The notes beneath the pieces were generated by a model that saw only the letters and a program-made list of their open reading frames with translations, ran no database searches and was not told where the DNA came from. This document shows positions 1 to 5,564 of a stretch of DNA of 8,777 nucleotides, one piece after another. Numbering within the stretch: position 1 is the first letter of the stretch; each line of letters opens with the position of its first letter. Both the position numbers and the translations under genes were made by a program. The stretch comes from CAZLGM01 sp964558875. Lineage in GTDB: Bacteria > Desulfobacterota > Desulfobulbia > Desulfobulbales > Desulfocapsaceae. The stretch lies in NCBI GenBank assembly GCA_964558875.1, contig CAZLGM010000140.1, positions 1 through 8,777 of the forward strand, given 5' to 3'.

Positions 1-229
1 TAATTCCTCTTGAATAGGCAAACAGGATTATTTTCAGAAGAATCTTGGGATCGTAAGCCGGTGCTCCAGTCTCGTCGTTTTTGAAACGGTCGTTGAAAAT
101 GGACAAATCCAGTTCGTAATCGACAAGGTGGCTCAGGGTGTATTCAAATGTGCCTGGATGGATCTGTTTATCAAAAAAGACAGAGAGGAAAACACCCTGT
201 TTCGGGTTGTAAGCTTTGAACTTTGCCAT
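1..229 (-). CDS. IS1182-type transposase, N-terminal part (runs off window)
   Basis: An open frame begins at ATG 229-227 and stays open to the window edge, giving about 76 residues. It starts MAKFKAYNPKQGVFLSVFFD and goes on through a segment with YTLSHLVDYELDLS, then YDPKILLKIILFAYSRG. This is the pattern of the N-terminal DUF772 domain of IS1182/IS5-like DDE transposases, which precedes the catalytic domain (catalytic part outside the window). The enzyme would cut and move its own insertion sequence. It follows the GNAT gene on the same strand with 107 bp between them. That gap must hold one IS end, but I could not identify the inverted repeat without the other end. Three TGCAATA-type motifs (near 230, 273 and 294) lie just upstream. 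Family call is fairly sure; whether the element is intact is unknown. Confidence 0.8.
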   Translation of the reverse strand, partial: MAKFKAYNPKQGVFLSVFFDKQIHPGTFEYTLSHLVDYELDLSIFNDRFKNDETGAPAYDPKILLKIILFAYSRGI

Positions 230-336
230 TGCAATACCTTGTGCTGTGGTTCAGCGGTCTTGGGTTATGGTAATGCAATAAATATAGTTGGAATTGCAAT
301 AAAATGGCAGGTTTTAGTGATGTATTTGACCTTTTT

Positions 337-864
337 CTACAGCTTCAACGCCTTTGCACATTGAACTTTCCCTTTAACTTTGCCGATAACCCCTTCTTTC
401 AATTCCATTACCATCCATGCAGCCATATTTTTTTCAGGAAGTGGATAAGGGGTTTCAAATCCAATATCGCCGGCTGTGCTAAAACCGCAGCGTGGATAAT
501 AATCCGGATGCCCAAGTACAAAGACCAATTCGACACCTGACTCTTGTAATTGTCTCAATCCTTCCTTGACAAGCTGAGTACCAATCCCCTGATTTTGTAC
601 GTCCGGCAAAACGGCAAGCGGTGCCAGCAGCTGAGCTGATACGGTTTTGTTCGGTTGCCTGATGGTTGCATTTGTATAGAGTACATGGCCGACTATTTTC
701 TTGTTTTTGACAGCTACAAGAGACGATAATGGAAATGCTGTTTCATCTTCAAACAGATCATTAACCAGTTCAGCTATTTCCGTGCCTTCCTTCTCTCCAA
801 ATGCCTGGATATGTACTGTTTCGATTTCAGCTTTATCTTCTGCTGTGGACTTTCTAATTTCCAT
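337..864 (-). CDS. GNAT N-acetyltransferase, YhbS-like (COG3153)
   Basis: A 175-residue acetyl-CoA-dependent N-acetyltransferase of the GNAT fold, cytoplasmic, substrate unknown. The beta4/motif A region reads LAPLAVLPDVQNQGIGTQLV (residues 80-99), with QNQGIG as the pyrophosphate-binding loop. The typical YhbS-like segment VLGHPDYYPRCGF follows at about 116-128. Length is normal for the family. The start ATG at 864 gives MEIRKSTAED, a usual GNAT opening; the upstream Shine-Dalgarno is weak. No clear attC lies after the stop: the next thing downstream is the IS1182-type element, which may have replaced or displaced it. One of three unrelated GNATs in the window. Confidence 0.9.
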   Translation of the reverse strand: MEIRKSTAEDKAEIETVHIQAFGEKEGTEIAELVNDLFEDETAFPLSSLVAVKNKKIVGHVLYTNATIRQPNKTVSAQLLAPLAVLPDVQNQGIGTQLVKEGLRQLQESGVELVFVLGHPDYYPRCGFSTAGDIGFETPYPLPEKNMAAWMVMELKEGVIGKVKGKVQCAKALKL

Positions 865-961
865 GATTCATTTTGGGTGCTGTGAACATCGGAACAGGGG
901 TAAAGGACGGACTTGATACATTACACAGCACAACGCAAAGTCCCTATATTTTACTGCCAAC

Positions 962-989
962 GTTGATGCCATGATTAGGCAAAATCAAC
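962..989 (-). other. Imperfect hairpin downstream of the rubredoxin-like gene
   Basis: GTTGAT...ATCAAC arms are extended by GCC/GGC, with a three-base bulge and a 7-base loop, 13 bp after the stop of the rubredoxin-like gene. No T-run follows on the minus strand, so it is not a standard intrinsic terminator. It may be the central hairpin of a degenerate attC, but I could not find R boxes around it. The 137-bp gap up to the GNAT gene holds nothing else I recognise. Confidence 0.3.
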
Positions 990-1001
990 CCCAAGAGATT
1001 A

Positions 1002-1205
1002 TCAAAGTTTTGGGTCAATATTTCCTGGGCCGCCACATTCGGGAGTATAGCAGGTGACATTTTTAAAATCACAAACTTCTCCACAGGCTGGGCATTTTTC
1101 AGGTGGAGTTGGAGTTTGGACTGTTCTACCGCATTCACCACATTTCCAATGAGGATCGCTATTTGGTGTAGGGGTTTGGCCAATGTTTTGTCTATTTTGA
1201 GTCAT
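1002..1205 (-). CDS. Small rubredoxin-like zinc-ribbon protein
   Basis: A 67-residue protein with two CxxC knuckles, WKCGECG (about residues 20-26) and KCPACGE (37-43). These are spaced as in the rubredoxin-like domain at the end of rubrerythrins. It continues into a second cysteine-containing tail, VTCYTPECGGPGNID. Four cysteines in the knuckles would bind one iron or zinc ion; the two tail cysteines (CYTPEC) may bind another or be redox active. I have seen this tail in small proteins annotated as rubredoxin-like in anaerobic Desulfobacterota; that is recollection, not a search. The start is set by a strong AAGGAG at 1217-1212, six bases before ATG 1205. It has its own likely promoter upstream. 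Likely role is electron transfer or metal binding; no partner gene is adjacent. Confidence 0.88.
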   Translation of the reverse strand: MTQNRQNIGQTPTPNSDPHWKCGECGRTVQTPTPPEKCPACGEVCDFKNVTCYTPECGGPGNIDPKL

Positions 1206-1224
1206 AACTAGCTCCTTATGATTT

Positions 1225-1253
1225 ATTATAGGGTCTAATATCTTTCCTGACCT
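1225..1253 (-). promoter_or_regulatory. Likely sigma-70 promoter for the rubredoxin-like gene
   Basis: On the minus strand a perfect TATAAT (1230-1225) lies 19 bases before the start codon. A poor -35 match, AGGTCA (1253-1248), is 17 bp upstream. The short distance to the ribosome binding site means a very short leader. The terminator just upstream, which ends the previous gene's transcript, makes an independent promoter here reasonable. Confidence 0.5.
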
Positions 1254-1275
1254 TATTCTAATTTAAGCACTTTAT

Positions 1276-1300
1276 TAAAAACTTCTGAATATTTCGGAAG
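1276..1300 (-). terminator. Intrinsic terminator after the DUF2156 gene
   Basis: The minus-strand sequence CTTCCGAA-ATA-TTCAGAAG forms an 8-bp stem (one G-U pair) with a 3-base loop, followed at once by TTTTTAAT. This is the classic rho-independent layout. It lies about 220 bp after the stop of the DUF2156 gene and upstream of the promoter of the rubredoxin-like gene, so it separates two transcription units. Confidence 0.65.
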
Positions 1301-1373
1301 CGAAACACATTTTTTATTCATTGTTTATTTATCCGGCCCAACAACCTGCATCAGAAGACGTAAAATTGCGGTG

Positions 1374-1527
1374 GACTAACACTTTGATAAACTTCTGATT
1401 TTACATTGAAAGGAAAGAAACGCTGAGAGCAGAAACGACAGCAATTCACTCGTTTACTTTGCTCATGAGAAATTCCATTTCCGACTGAAGCCAAGCAGCA
1501 ATCAGGTAAAATCACCAAGCTTAAGCT
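1374..1527 (-). repeat. Probable attC-like site of the DUF2156 cassette
   Basis: Two arms about 100 bp apart match: TGATTTTAC on the minus strand at 1514-1506 and its exact complement GTAAAATCA at 1404-1396. The match continues outward imperfectly (TAAGCTT against TAAACTT). The possible R'' box, GCTTAAG, contains the DUF2156 stop codon. The possible R' is GTTTATC (1392-1386) or GTTAGTC (1380-1374). The AAG in place of AAC in R'' is atypical, so this is weaker than the other attC calls. Together with the terminator and the promoter, it accounts for most of the 315-bp gene-free stretch 1206-1520. Confidence 0.45.
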
Positions 1528-2447
1528 ATCGGAAATACGAGATCACAAACTTTTGTGGCCGCTTTAAGTGGGAATGAAACGTTTTTATTGAGCAGGATAT
1601 TCTGTTTTTCGACCAAATGATCAGGGTGATAACTTAGCTTGGCCTGACGTAATCCCGGAACGCCAAGATCTTGTTCTCGGTTGACATATTTGAATCCTGA
1701 AAGAGTATATTGGGCAAACCATTTATTAATCAACTGCCCTAACCCGTGGATCTTCGGATTGGCTTTTTCGAAATGCCAGACTGCGGTATCGGGTGCCAGT
1801 TTTTCACCTATGGCAATTGCCTCAACCCGGCCGTCGACCAGCACCGCTCCACCGAGAAGATCCAGTTCATGGAAATATTCAAGGCAATCGTTTAATGCCT
1901 GATATTCGCCGCAAAGACCAGGTTCTTGATGACACTGTCTTTCAACACACCATCTGTGTGCCATTTCTTTACACTGAATAATGTTAGTTGAAGATATTAT
2001 TTCATAGCTGCATGAATAATTTTTAAGACATCGTTTGATATGGTTTCTCTTTTTTGAGAACCGTCGACCGACAAGATTTGCCAGATCCTCAACCAGATAC
2101 ACATAATCACTGTTATCACGATCTTTTTCTATATCGACAGCGTGAGAGAGGGCCTCATTTGTGTCAACAGGTATTCGTATAGCTCCGACAACGGTTTCAT
2201 CGAGCTTTTTTTCAGTATCAATGAGTGTCAGGTCACCGATTGGCGGGCCAAAAATTATTCTTCCGGGAAAGGTACTATCTGCTGATTTGACTGTAAAAAC
2301 AATTGAGTCATCAATCTCTGTATATTCAACAGGTCGCATATGTCGCCAGACGAACAGGTTTGTAAATGTGTGCTCGGATATGAGTGGCGGGTTCTGCTCG
2401 AACAGTTCTGAAATCCTGTCTTTATCTGTTAATTCTAATGCTTTCAT
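1521..2447 (-). CDS. DUF2156 family protein (LPG-synthase C-terminal-like GNAT fold)
   Basis: A 308-residue soluble protein of the DUF2156/LPG_synthase_C family (PF09924), about the usual full length for stand-alone members. It starts MKALELTDKDRISELFEQNP. A conserved basic stretch, RRFSKKRNHIKR, lies at 128-139. The family signature NREQDLGVPGLRQAKLSYHP lies at 256-275. The fold is a tandem GNAT fold related to the aminoacyl-transferase part of MprF, but these stand-alone proteins lack the membrane flippase and their substrate is unknown; aminoacyl transfer is only a possibility. The ATG at 2447 has no strong Shine-Dalgarno. The gene stands alone between two attC-like sites and is followed by an intrinsic terminator, which fits a single-gene cassette. 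Confidence 0.88.
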   Translation of the reverse strand: MKALELTDKDRISELFEQNPPLISEHTFTNLFVWRHMRPVEYTEIDDSIVFTVKSADSTFPGRIIFGPPIGDLTLIDTEKKLDETVVGAIRIPVDTNEALSHAVDIEKDRDNSDYVYLVEDLANLVGRRFSKKRNHIKRCLKNYSCSYEIISSTNIIQCKEMAHRWCVERQCHQEPGLCGEYQALNDCLEYFHELDLLGGAVLVDGRVEAIAIGEKLAPDTAVWHFEKANPKIHGLGQLINKWFAQYTLSGFKYVNREQDLGVPGLRQAKLSYHPDHLVEKQNILLNKNVSFPLKAATKVCDLVFPIA

Positions 2448-2595
2448 GTGAGTTCTATTGTTTCATATGCATTTGGAATAATAACAGATTCATAAAACAT
2501 CCAAAACATCTTTGCTCTCAATGGCCGCTTGCCCATTTCATGAAAGAATACCTTCGTTTACATTGGATGACAAGTTGCCAGGAATGATGCTGAAA

Positions 2596-2738
2596 AAATA
2601 ACAAAATCCGTAAAGGTGAAATCCATTTAAATGCTGTAACAGTTTCTTTATTCATATATGAATTTGAGGCACTAAAGCTTGTGCTAAGAGACGGGAAAGC
2701 GTTAGCGGTTTACGCCGTTCTCCATGGATTTGTTATGT
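2596..2738 (-). repeat. attC site of the methyltransferase cassette
   Basis: On the minus strand ACATAACAAATCC (starting 2738) is complementary to GGATTTTGTTATTT (ending 2596), with one unpaired base in one arm, as usual for attC. R'' is ACATAAC (2738-2732) and contains the TAA stop of the methyltransferase gene. R' is GTTATTT (2602-2596). The 143-bp length is within the attC range. It fills half of the 285-bp gap before the DUF2156 gene; in the rest (2448-2595) I see nothing. Confidence 0.65.
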
Positions 2739-3380
2739 ACGCTTGAGAGCCACATAAGCCTTTACAGGAGACTTACGTCTTTGCTCTCGATCCATAAACA
2801 TGTAGAACTCAAGAGACTTGACCAACTCAAAACCGCAGACCTGAAGATATTCGTTTATCTGTGCTGTGCTCTGTCGGTATATCGTATCCGTAGAATCCGA
2901 GTCGGTATTTTCAGGCCCCAAAACCATCGCCCCGCTCTCGGAAGGACTTCGGTCCATAACTGTGAACACGAAAACCCCACTTCCTCGAATTATTCGGGCC
3001 GCCTCTTCGATTACAGGCTGGATATTCTCGAAAAACTGAAGCACTCCAATACATACGGCGTGATCAAAAGCTTCCCTATTATATGGGTACGGAAACTTAT
3101 TCATATCATGTAACTGAAGACCAGACACGAACCCCTTCTTCCGACAAATATCCAGCATTGCATCGGAGCTATCCAGCCCATGGATAATCAGGCCTGCCCT
3201 GTGGAACAGAATGGATCCAAGCCCTGTTCCAATACCCAGGTCAAGTAGGGTTTGGCCAGGGCTCGTATATTCATACGCCAGGCCGAATACAACCTCTGAA
3301 CCAACCCATCCGTACTCCTTGATCCGCTTATCGTATTCGTATTCAGCTATTGGTTCTTGTTGCCCGGATTCTTCAACCAT
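2733..3380 (-). CDS. Class I SAM-dependent methyltransferase (Methyltransf_11/25 type)
   Basis: A 215-residue cytoplasmic methyltransferase. Motif I, LLDLGIGTGLG (residues 45-55), binds S-adenosylmethionine. The acidic residue of motif II is D70 in IIHGLDSSDAMLD. Motif III, FDHAVCIGVLQFF (105-117), is followed by the carrier strand and GVFVFTVMD. The substrate cannot be read from the sequence. The start ATG 3380 has a GGGAAAG about 9 bases upstream. The gene lies 30 bp downstream of the four-helix membrane protein with no attC between, so the two probably share a transcript and possibly one two-gene cassette. Its stop codon lies inside the R'' box of the following attC. Confidence 0.9.
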   Translation of the reverse strand: MVEESGQQEPIAEYEYDKRIKEYGWVGSEVVFGLAYEYTSPGQTLLDLGIGTGLGSILFHRAGLIIHGLDSSDAMLDICRKKGFVSGLQLHDMNKFPYPYNREAFDHAVCIGVLQFFENIQPVIEEAARIIRGSGVFVFTVMDRSPSESGAMVLGPENTDSDSTDTIYRQSTAQINEYLQVCGFELVKSLEFYMFMDREQRRKSPVKAYVALKRT

Positions 3381-3410
3381 GGTTTAAACTTTCCCGTCTA
3401 CATGCTCTTA

Positions 3411-3803
3411 TCAGGTGCGTTTTGGTCTGTGTTGCCTGGTTGTTGCAAATTTGCTTGCATAATAATAGCTGTACGTCATCAAAGTAATCAGACCAATTGC
3501 AAAAAGGAGCAGGGCCAGATTAAATTCAACAGTTCCATCCAAAGAAAACTTCGTTCGTACAACCGTAATCAATGTTACAACGAGAATTGCTGGAATGAGG
3601 ATCCATTTTCGCTCCATTGGTTTTCTATCAGCTGTTAGCAACATTACAGTCCACGAAAATATGGTAACGGATGCAAGCGCCATCGGATAAGTTATTTCGT
3701 CTACACCCATTCTCTCCGGTATTAACACTAGAATTGCTACGATGAAATCTGCAATTGCCGCAATCCAATAACTCGGTCTCAATAATAGAATTGATCTTGT
3801 CAT
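3411..3803 (-). CDS. Small membrane protein, four predicted helices
   Basis: A 130-residue protein with four hydrophobic segments at about 11-30, 38-57, 66-84 and 92-112, and short charged loops (DRKPMERK between helices 2 and 3). The C-terminus is basic (RQHRPKRT), suggesting it faces the cytoplasm. I do not recognise the family. It would sit in the inner membrane. The ATG at 3803 lacks a clear Shine-Dalgarno; another ATG at 3808 is out of frame. It precedes the methyltransferase by 30 bp, so the two are likely co-expressed, but no joint function can be inferred. Confidence 0.72.
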   Translation of the reverse strand: MTRSILLLRPSYWIAAIADFIVAILVLIPERMGVDEITYPMALASVTIFSWTVMLLTADRKPMERKWILIPAILVVTLITVVRTKFSLDGTVEFNLALLLFAIGLITLMTYSYYYASKFATTRQHRPKRT

Positions 3804-3829
3804 CTCATACTGTCCCTGAACAGATAGAA

Positions 3830-3878
3830 GTTGGATACTGTAACAAAAGTTATAATCGGTAATGATTTTGGATCCAAC
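3830..3878. repeat. Inverted repeat between zinc-ribbon and membrane-protein genes
   Basis: GTTGGAT (3830-3836) is the exact complement of ATCCAAC (3872-3878), with partial complementarity further out. It lies in the 108-bp gap between two genes, where an attC would be expected, but no convincing R boxes flank it. It could be a decayed attC or a plain hairpin. Confidence 0.3.
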
Positions 3879-3911
3879 CTACAGTTTAGTTGTGCATTTT
3901 TATTATTAATT

Positions 3912-4165
3912 TTACCACTTACGCCATCTTTGCTTTGAGCGTATGAATTTAGGGCAAAAATTACTTGTGTGTTGAGAATTAGATGAACACCATTGCCCAC
4001 AACCTTGGTCTTTTCTATCGTTCAGAACGTATTTTCTACACCTTGGACATGGTCGTTTAATTTCATCTTTGAAAAACTCCACAATCACACCACAGGATGG
4101 GCAGTTTTTTCAGAGATTGAGTCAAAACCCCATTCCTCAGTATTATTTCCTGAACATCTTCTCAT
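3912..4165 (-). pseudogene. Zinc-ribbon protein gene with an apparent -1 frameshift at A6
   Basis: Read from ATG 4165 the frame gives MRRCSGNNTEEWGFDSISEK, then leaves frame and stops. One base back, the reading continues as NCPSCGVIVEFFKDE, KRPCPRCRKY, then DQGCGQWCSS and FCPKF, up to TAA at 3914-3912. The joined product, about 84 residues, has CPSC, CPRC and CGQWC knuckles and matches a known small zinc-ribbon pattern (CPxCG..VEFFKD...CPxC...GC..WC). The break is at TCT GAA AAA ACT, a run of six A. It could be a real one-base loss, a sequencing error, or programmed or transcriptional slippage on the A run; it is not a canonical X_XXY_YYZ heptamer in this frame. A GAGAG sequence lies 12-15 bases before the ATG. 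The gene follows the upstream GNAT by only 56 bp, across a broken attC. Confidence 0.65.
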
Positions 4166-4220
4166 TTCATTATTTCTCTCTGCATGACGACCAAGCTCAC
4201 CTGCCACTATGGAGCGTCTT

Positions 4221-4228
4221 GCTAGAGC
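4221..4228 (-). repeat. R'' core remnant of the GNAT cassette attC
   Basis: GCTCTAGC on the minus strand overlaps the TAG stop of the GNAT gene. It is one base off the complement of the cassette's own first bases (G|TTAGAGC at 4727-4720, expected R'' GCTCTAAC). No matching right half or R' box exists before the next gene, 56 bp on. The attC therefore looks truncated or rearranged, and the zinc-ribbon gene was probably joined here by something other than a clean cassette insertion. Confidence 0.5.
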
Positions 4229-4704
4229 TCTTTTTGCAGTATGGAAACTTCGGAAACAAAATACGGCCCTTTCTCCACAAATTGCCATCCGCACTTGCGA
4301 AGCGCAGATTCGGGCGTGCCCGACCCTTCGCCGGTACCAACATAAATGGAGTGAAATCCCAGTTCTTGAGCTTTTCTCTCAATTGAGGCAATCAGGCGCT
4401 CCGCAATCCCGCGACGCCTGAACTCCGGCAGCACGAGCAAGGCAGCTAGCCATGGGGTCAGGTGCCTATGCGTTGAGACGGATTCGGCCTTCAATGCGGC
4501 TGTTCCAACGATTTCTCCGTCGAGGATTGCTACAACTGCAATTGGCAATTTCTCCCTGTTGCACGACTCCTGCAAATCGGTGGTCGCGTCACCTGGCCCG
4601 TCTGGTCCGTAATAGGGTGCCCACTCCAGCTCATACCACTTTCTGAGGCTTGAAAGCGACTCCAAGTGGTCTGCCAGCAACTCCACTTCAAGGGTATTAT
4701 TCAT
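4222..4704 (-). CDS. GNAT family N-acetyltransferase
   Basis: A 160-residue cytoplasmic acetyltransferase. Motif A is LLVLPEFRRRGIAERLI (residues 89-105), with RRRGIA binding the acetyl-CoA pyrophosphate. A C-terminal YVGTGEG...ALRKCGWQF segment follows, typical of motif B in this fold. The substrate is unknown. AGGAAAGGA lies just before ATG 4704 and fixes the start. The gene starts 16 bp after the R' box of the preceding attC and ends inside its own R'' remnant, so it fills a cassette almost completely. Its GC content is visibly higher than that of its neighbours, which suggests a separate origin. Confidence 0.9.
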   Translation of the reverse strand: MNNTLEVELLADHLESLSSLRKWYELEWAPYYGPDGPGDATTDLQESCNREKLPIAVVAILDGEIVGTAALKAESVSTHRHLTPWLAALLVLPEFRRRGIAERLIASIERKAQELGFHSIYVGTGEGSGTPESALRKCGWQFVEKGPYFVSEVSILQKEL

Positions 4705-4719
4705 GCTGTCCTTTCCTGC

Positions 4720-4825
4720 GCTCTAACGCCAGGCCTGAGCAGCGTGTCAATTATACTTCGCATTATTGAGGCAATTCCGGTAAACCGCGATTTTCGCGAC
4801 CTTTGCTCACGGTTTTTGTTAGCGC
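4720..4825 (-). repeat. attC site of the DUF1801 cassette
   Basis: This 106-bp site has R'' GCGCTAAC (4825-4818), spacer, and L'' containing TGAGCA. The right half has complementary TGCTCA and R' GTTAGAGC (4727-4720). R'' and R' pair over 7 of 8 bases and the TGAGCA/TGCTCA inner arms pair exactly. An inner GGTCGCGAAAATCGCGG hairpin lies in the variable part. R'' is the perfect complement of this cassette's own first bases (GTTAGCGC at 5192-5185), as expected from circle integration at R'. The clearest attC in the window. Confidence 0.85.
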
Positions 4826-5175
4826 GAGGAACCCAGCTTCGGCTGCTCAATAGCATGTCTTATTACTCTCTCGATATCTTTTAGAGGTAAATTATCTTTA
4901 TCTTTGAAATTTATACACCCCTTGCCTGTTCTGATTTGCGGGTTGTTTTCTTTGAATGATTCAATATGATGATAGCCACATGTATACAATGAGATATAAT
5001 TCTTCTGATTCGCAAGAGCCACCCAGCCGTCTCCAAACCTATATGTCGGCATCTTGTAACTCATATCTACAACAACATCTGGGTAAAGCTTGATTATCAG
5101 GAAATGGAGTGTATTGAACCGCTCACTCCTTACCGCTGGAACTGACTGAATATATTTTTCGACCTCGGTATTCAT
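4819..5175 (-). CDS. DUF1801 (YdhG-like) protein
   Basis: A 118-residue small cytoplasmic protein of the DUF1801 family (PF08818, YdhG/frataxin-like fold), full length. Diagnostic parts are DMSYKMPTYRFGDGW (residues 37-51), the aromatic strand NYISLYTC, and GKGCINFKDKDNLPL (84-98) before the C-terminal helix. Biochemical role is unknown; some relatives have been proposed to bind iron. Start ATG 5175 has no Shine-Dalgarno and lies only 9 bp after the cassette boundary, so translation probably depends on read-through from upstream or on a weak site. The stop codon TAA lies inside the attC R'' box. DUF1801 genes are, to my knowledge, common integron cargo. Confidence 0.88.
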   Translation of the reverse strand: MNTEVEKYIQSVPAVRSERFNTLHFLIIKLYPDVVVDMSYKMPTYRFGDGWVALANQKNYISLYTCGYHHIESFKENNPQIRTGKGCINFKDKDNLPLKDIERVIRHAIEQPKLGSSR

Positions 5176-5184
5176 TTTTTACAA

Positions 5185-5192
5185 GCGCTAAC
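5185..5192 (-). repeat. R' core site at the 5' edge of the DUF1801 cassette
   Basis: GTTAGCGC on the minus strand fits the R' recombination core (cut after the G) and is perfectly complementary to the R'' box at 4825-4818. It marks the left end of a 465-bp cassette. The matching R'' of the preceding attC could not be identified with confidence in 5193-5564. Confidence 0.7.
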
Positions 5193-5410
5193 ATTGATGA
5201 TATATGGAAATTTTCCATGATATAAATTGCAATAGATTCCCAATTTTTCCATAAATCACTTCTTCACTCATCATTTTCCACATATTGCAATATTAAGGGC
5301 AAAAAACAGAAAATAGAACGTTTAGCAGTCAATTTGCGATCTTTATTACGTCGGTACTACCGAACCATAATTATGGCTTTTTTTCAACAAAGGGCGATGG
5401 GGATATGATG
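5193..5410. other. Gene-free stretch with palindromes
   Basis: Part of a 389-bp stretch (5176-5564) without a supported gene. It holds three perfect or near-perfect palindromes: ATGGAAATTTTCCAT (about 5204-5218), ATATTGCAATAT (about 5282-5293), and a tandem pair TCGGTACTACCGA (5351-5363) and CCATAATTATGG (5365-5376), the latter followed by a T-run on the plus strand. A 28-codon frame (5274-5188) ending in the R' box has no recognisable product. No promoter stands out. Confidence 0.4.
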
Positions 5411-5534
5411 AGTATTACGGGACGTTATTGACTGGAAGAACTGACTGCGGTTTCACTTGATAATATGATTGGATATTGCTGAGGTCATAGTTTCACAACA
5501 CTTTGTCCGATTAGCCAACATCGCCCCCTAATCA
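5411..5534. repeat. Repeat copy A, downstream of the selenoprotein gene
   Basis: About 124 bp matching copy B (6488-6611) at roughly 89% over the core, in the same orientation. The shared core begins AGTWTTAYGGGACGTTATTG on the plus strand and ends CCCCTAATCA. The ends are imperfect inverted repeats of each other (ATTACGGGACG against ATTAGGGGGCG), so the unit could be a small MITE-like element. Its position just after a gene's stop, like copy B, is also where an attC would be. It has no clear RYYYAAC/GTTRRRY pair at its ends, so neither reading is settled. Outside it, GGGCGATG (about 5392) and CATCGCCC (about 5519) also pair. Confidence 0.75.
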
Positions 5535-5564
5535 ACAAATTCGTTAATTAAAATTACGAAAGGC

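Noticed and set aside
128..540. Plus-strand frames opposite the transposase and GNAT genes
   Set aside because: Both lie antisense to clear protein families on the minus strand. The same holds for the other plus-strand frames in the window.
944..1183. 79-codon minus-strand frame over the rubredoxin-like gene
   Set aside because: It is a shadow frame of the clear CxxC-containing gene with the strong RBS.
4100..4112. Canonical -1 ribosomal frameshift heptamer in the zinc-ribbon gene
   Set aside because: In the zero frame the codons are GAA AAA ACT, which do not fit X_XXY_YYZ. Only simple slippage on the A run remains possible.
5188..5274. 28-codon frame ending in the R' box before the DUF1801 gene
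   Set aside because: No recognisable product, AT-rich, and two stops separate it from the DUF1801 frame. A real leader peptide cannot be excluded.
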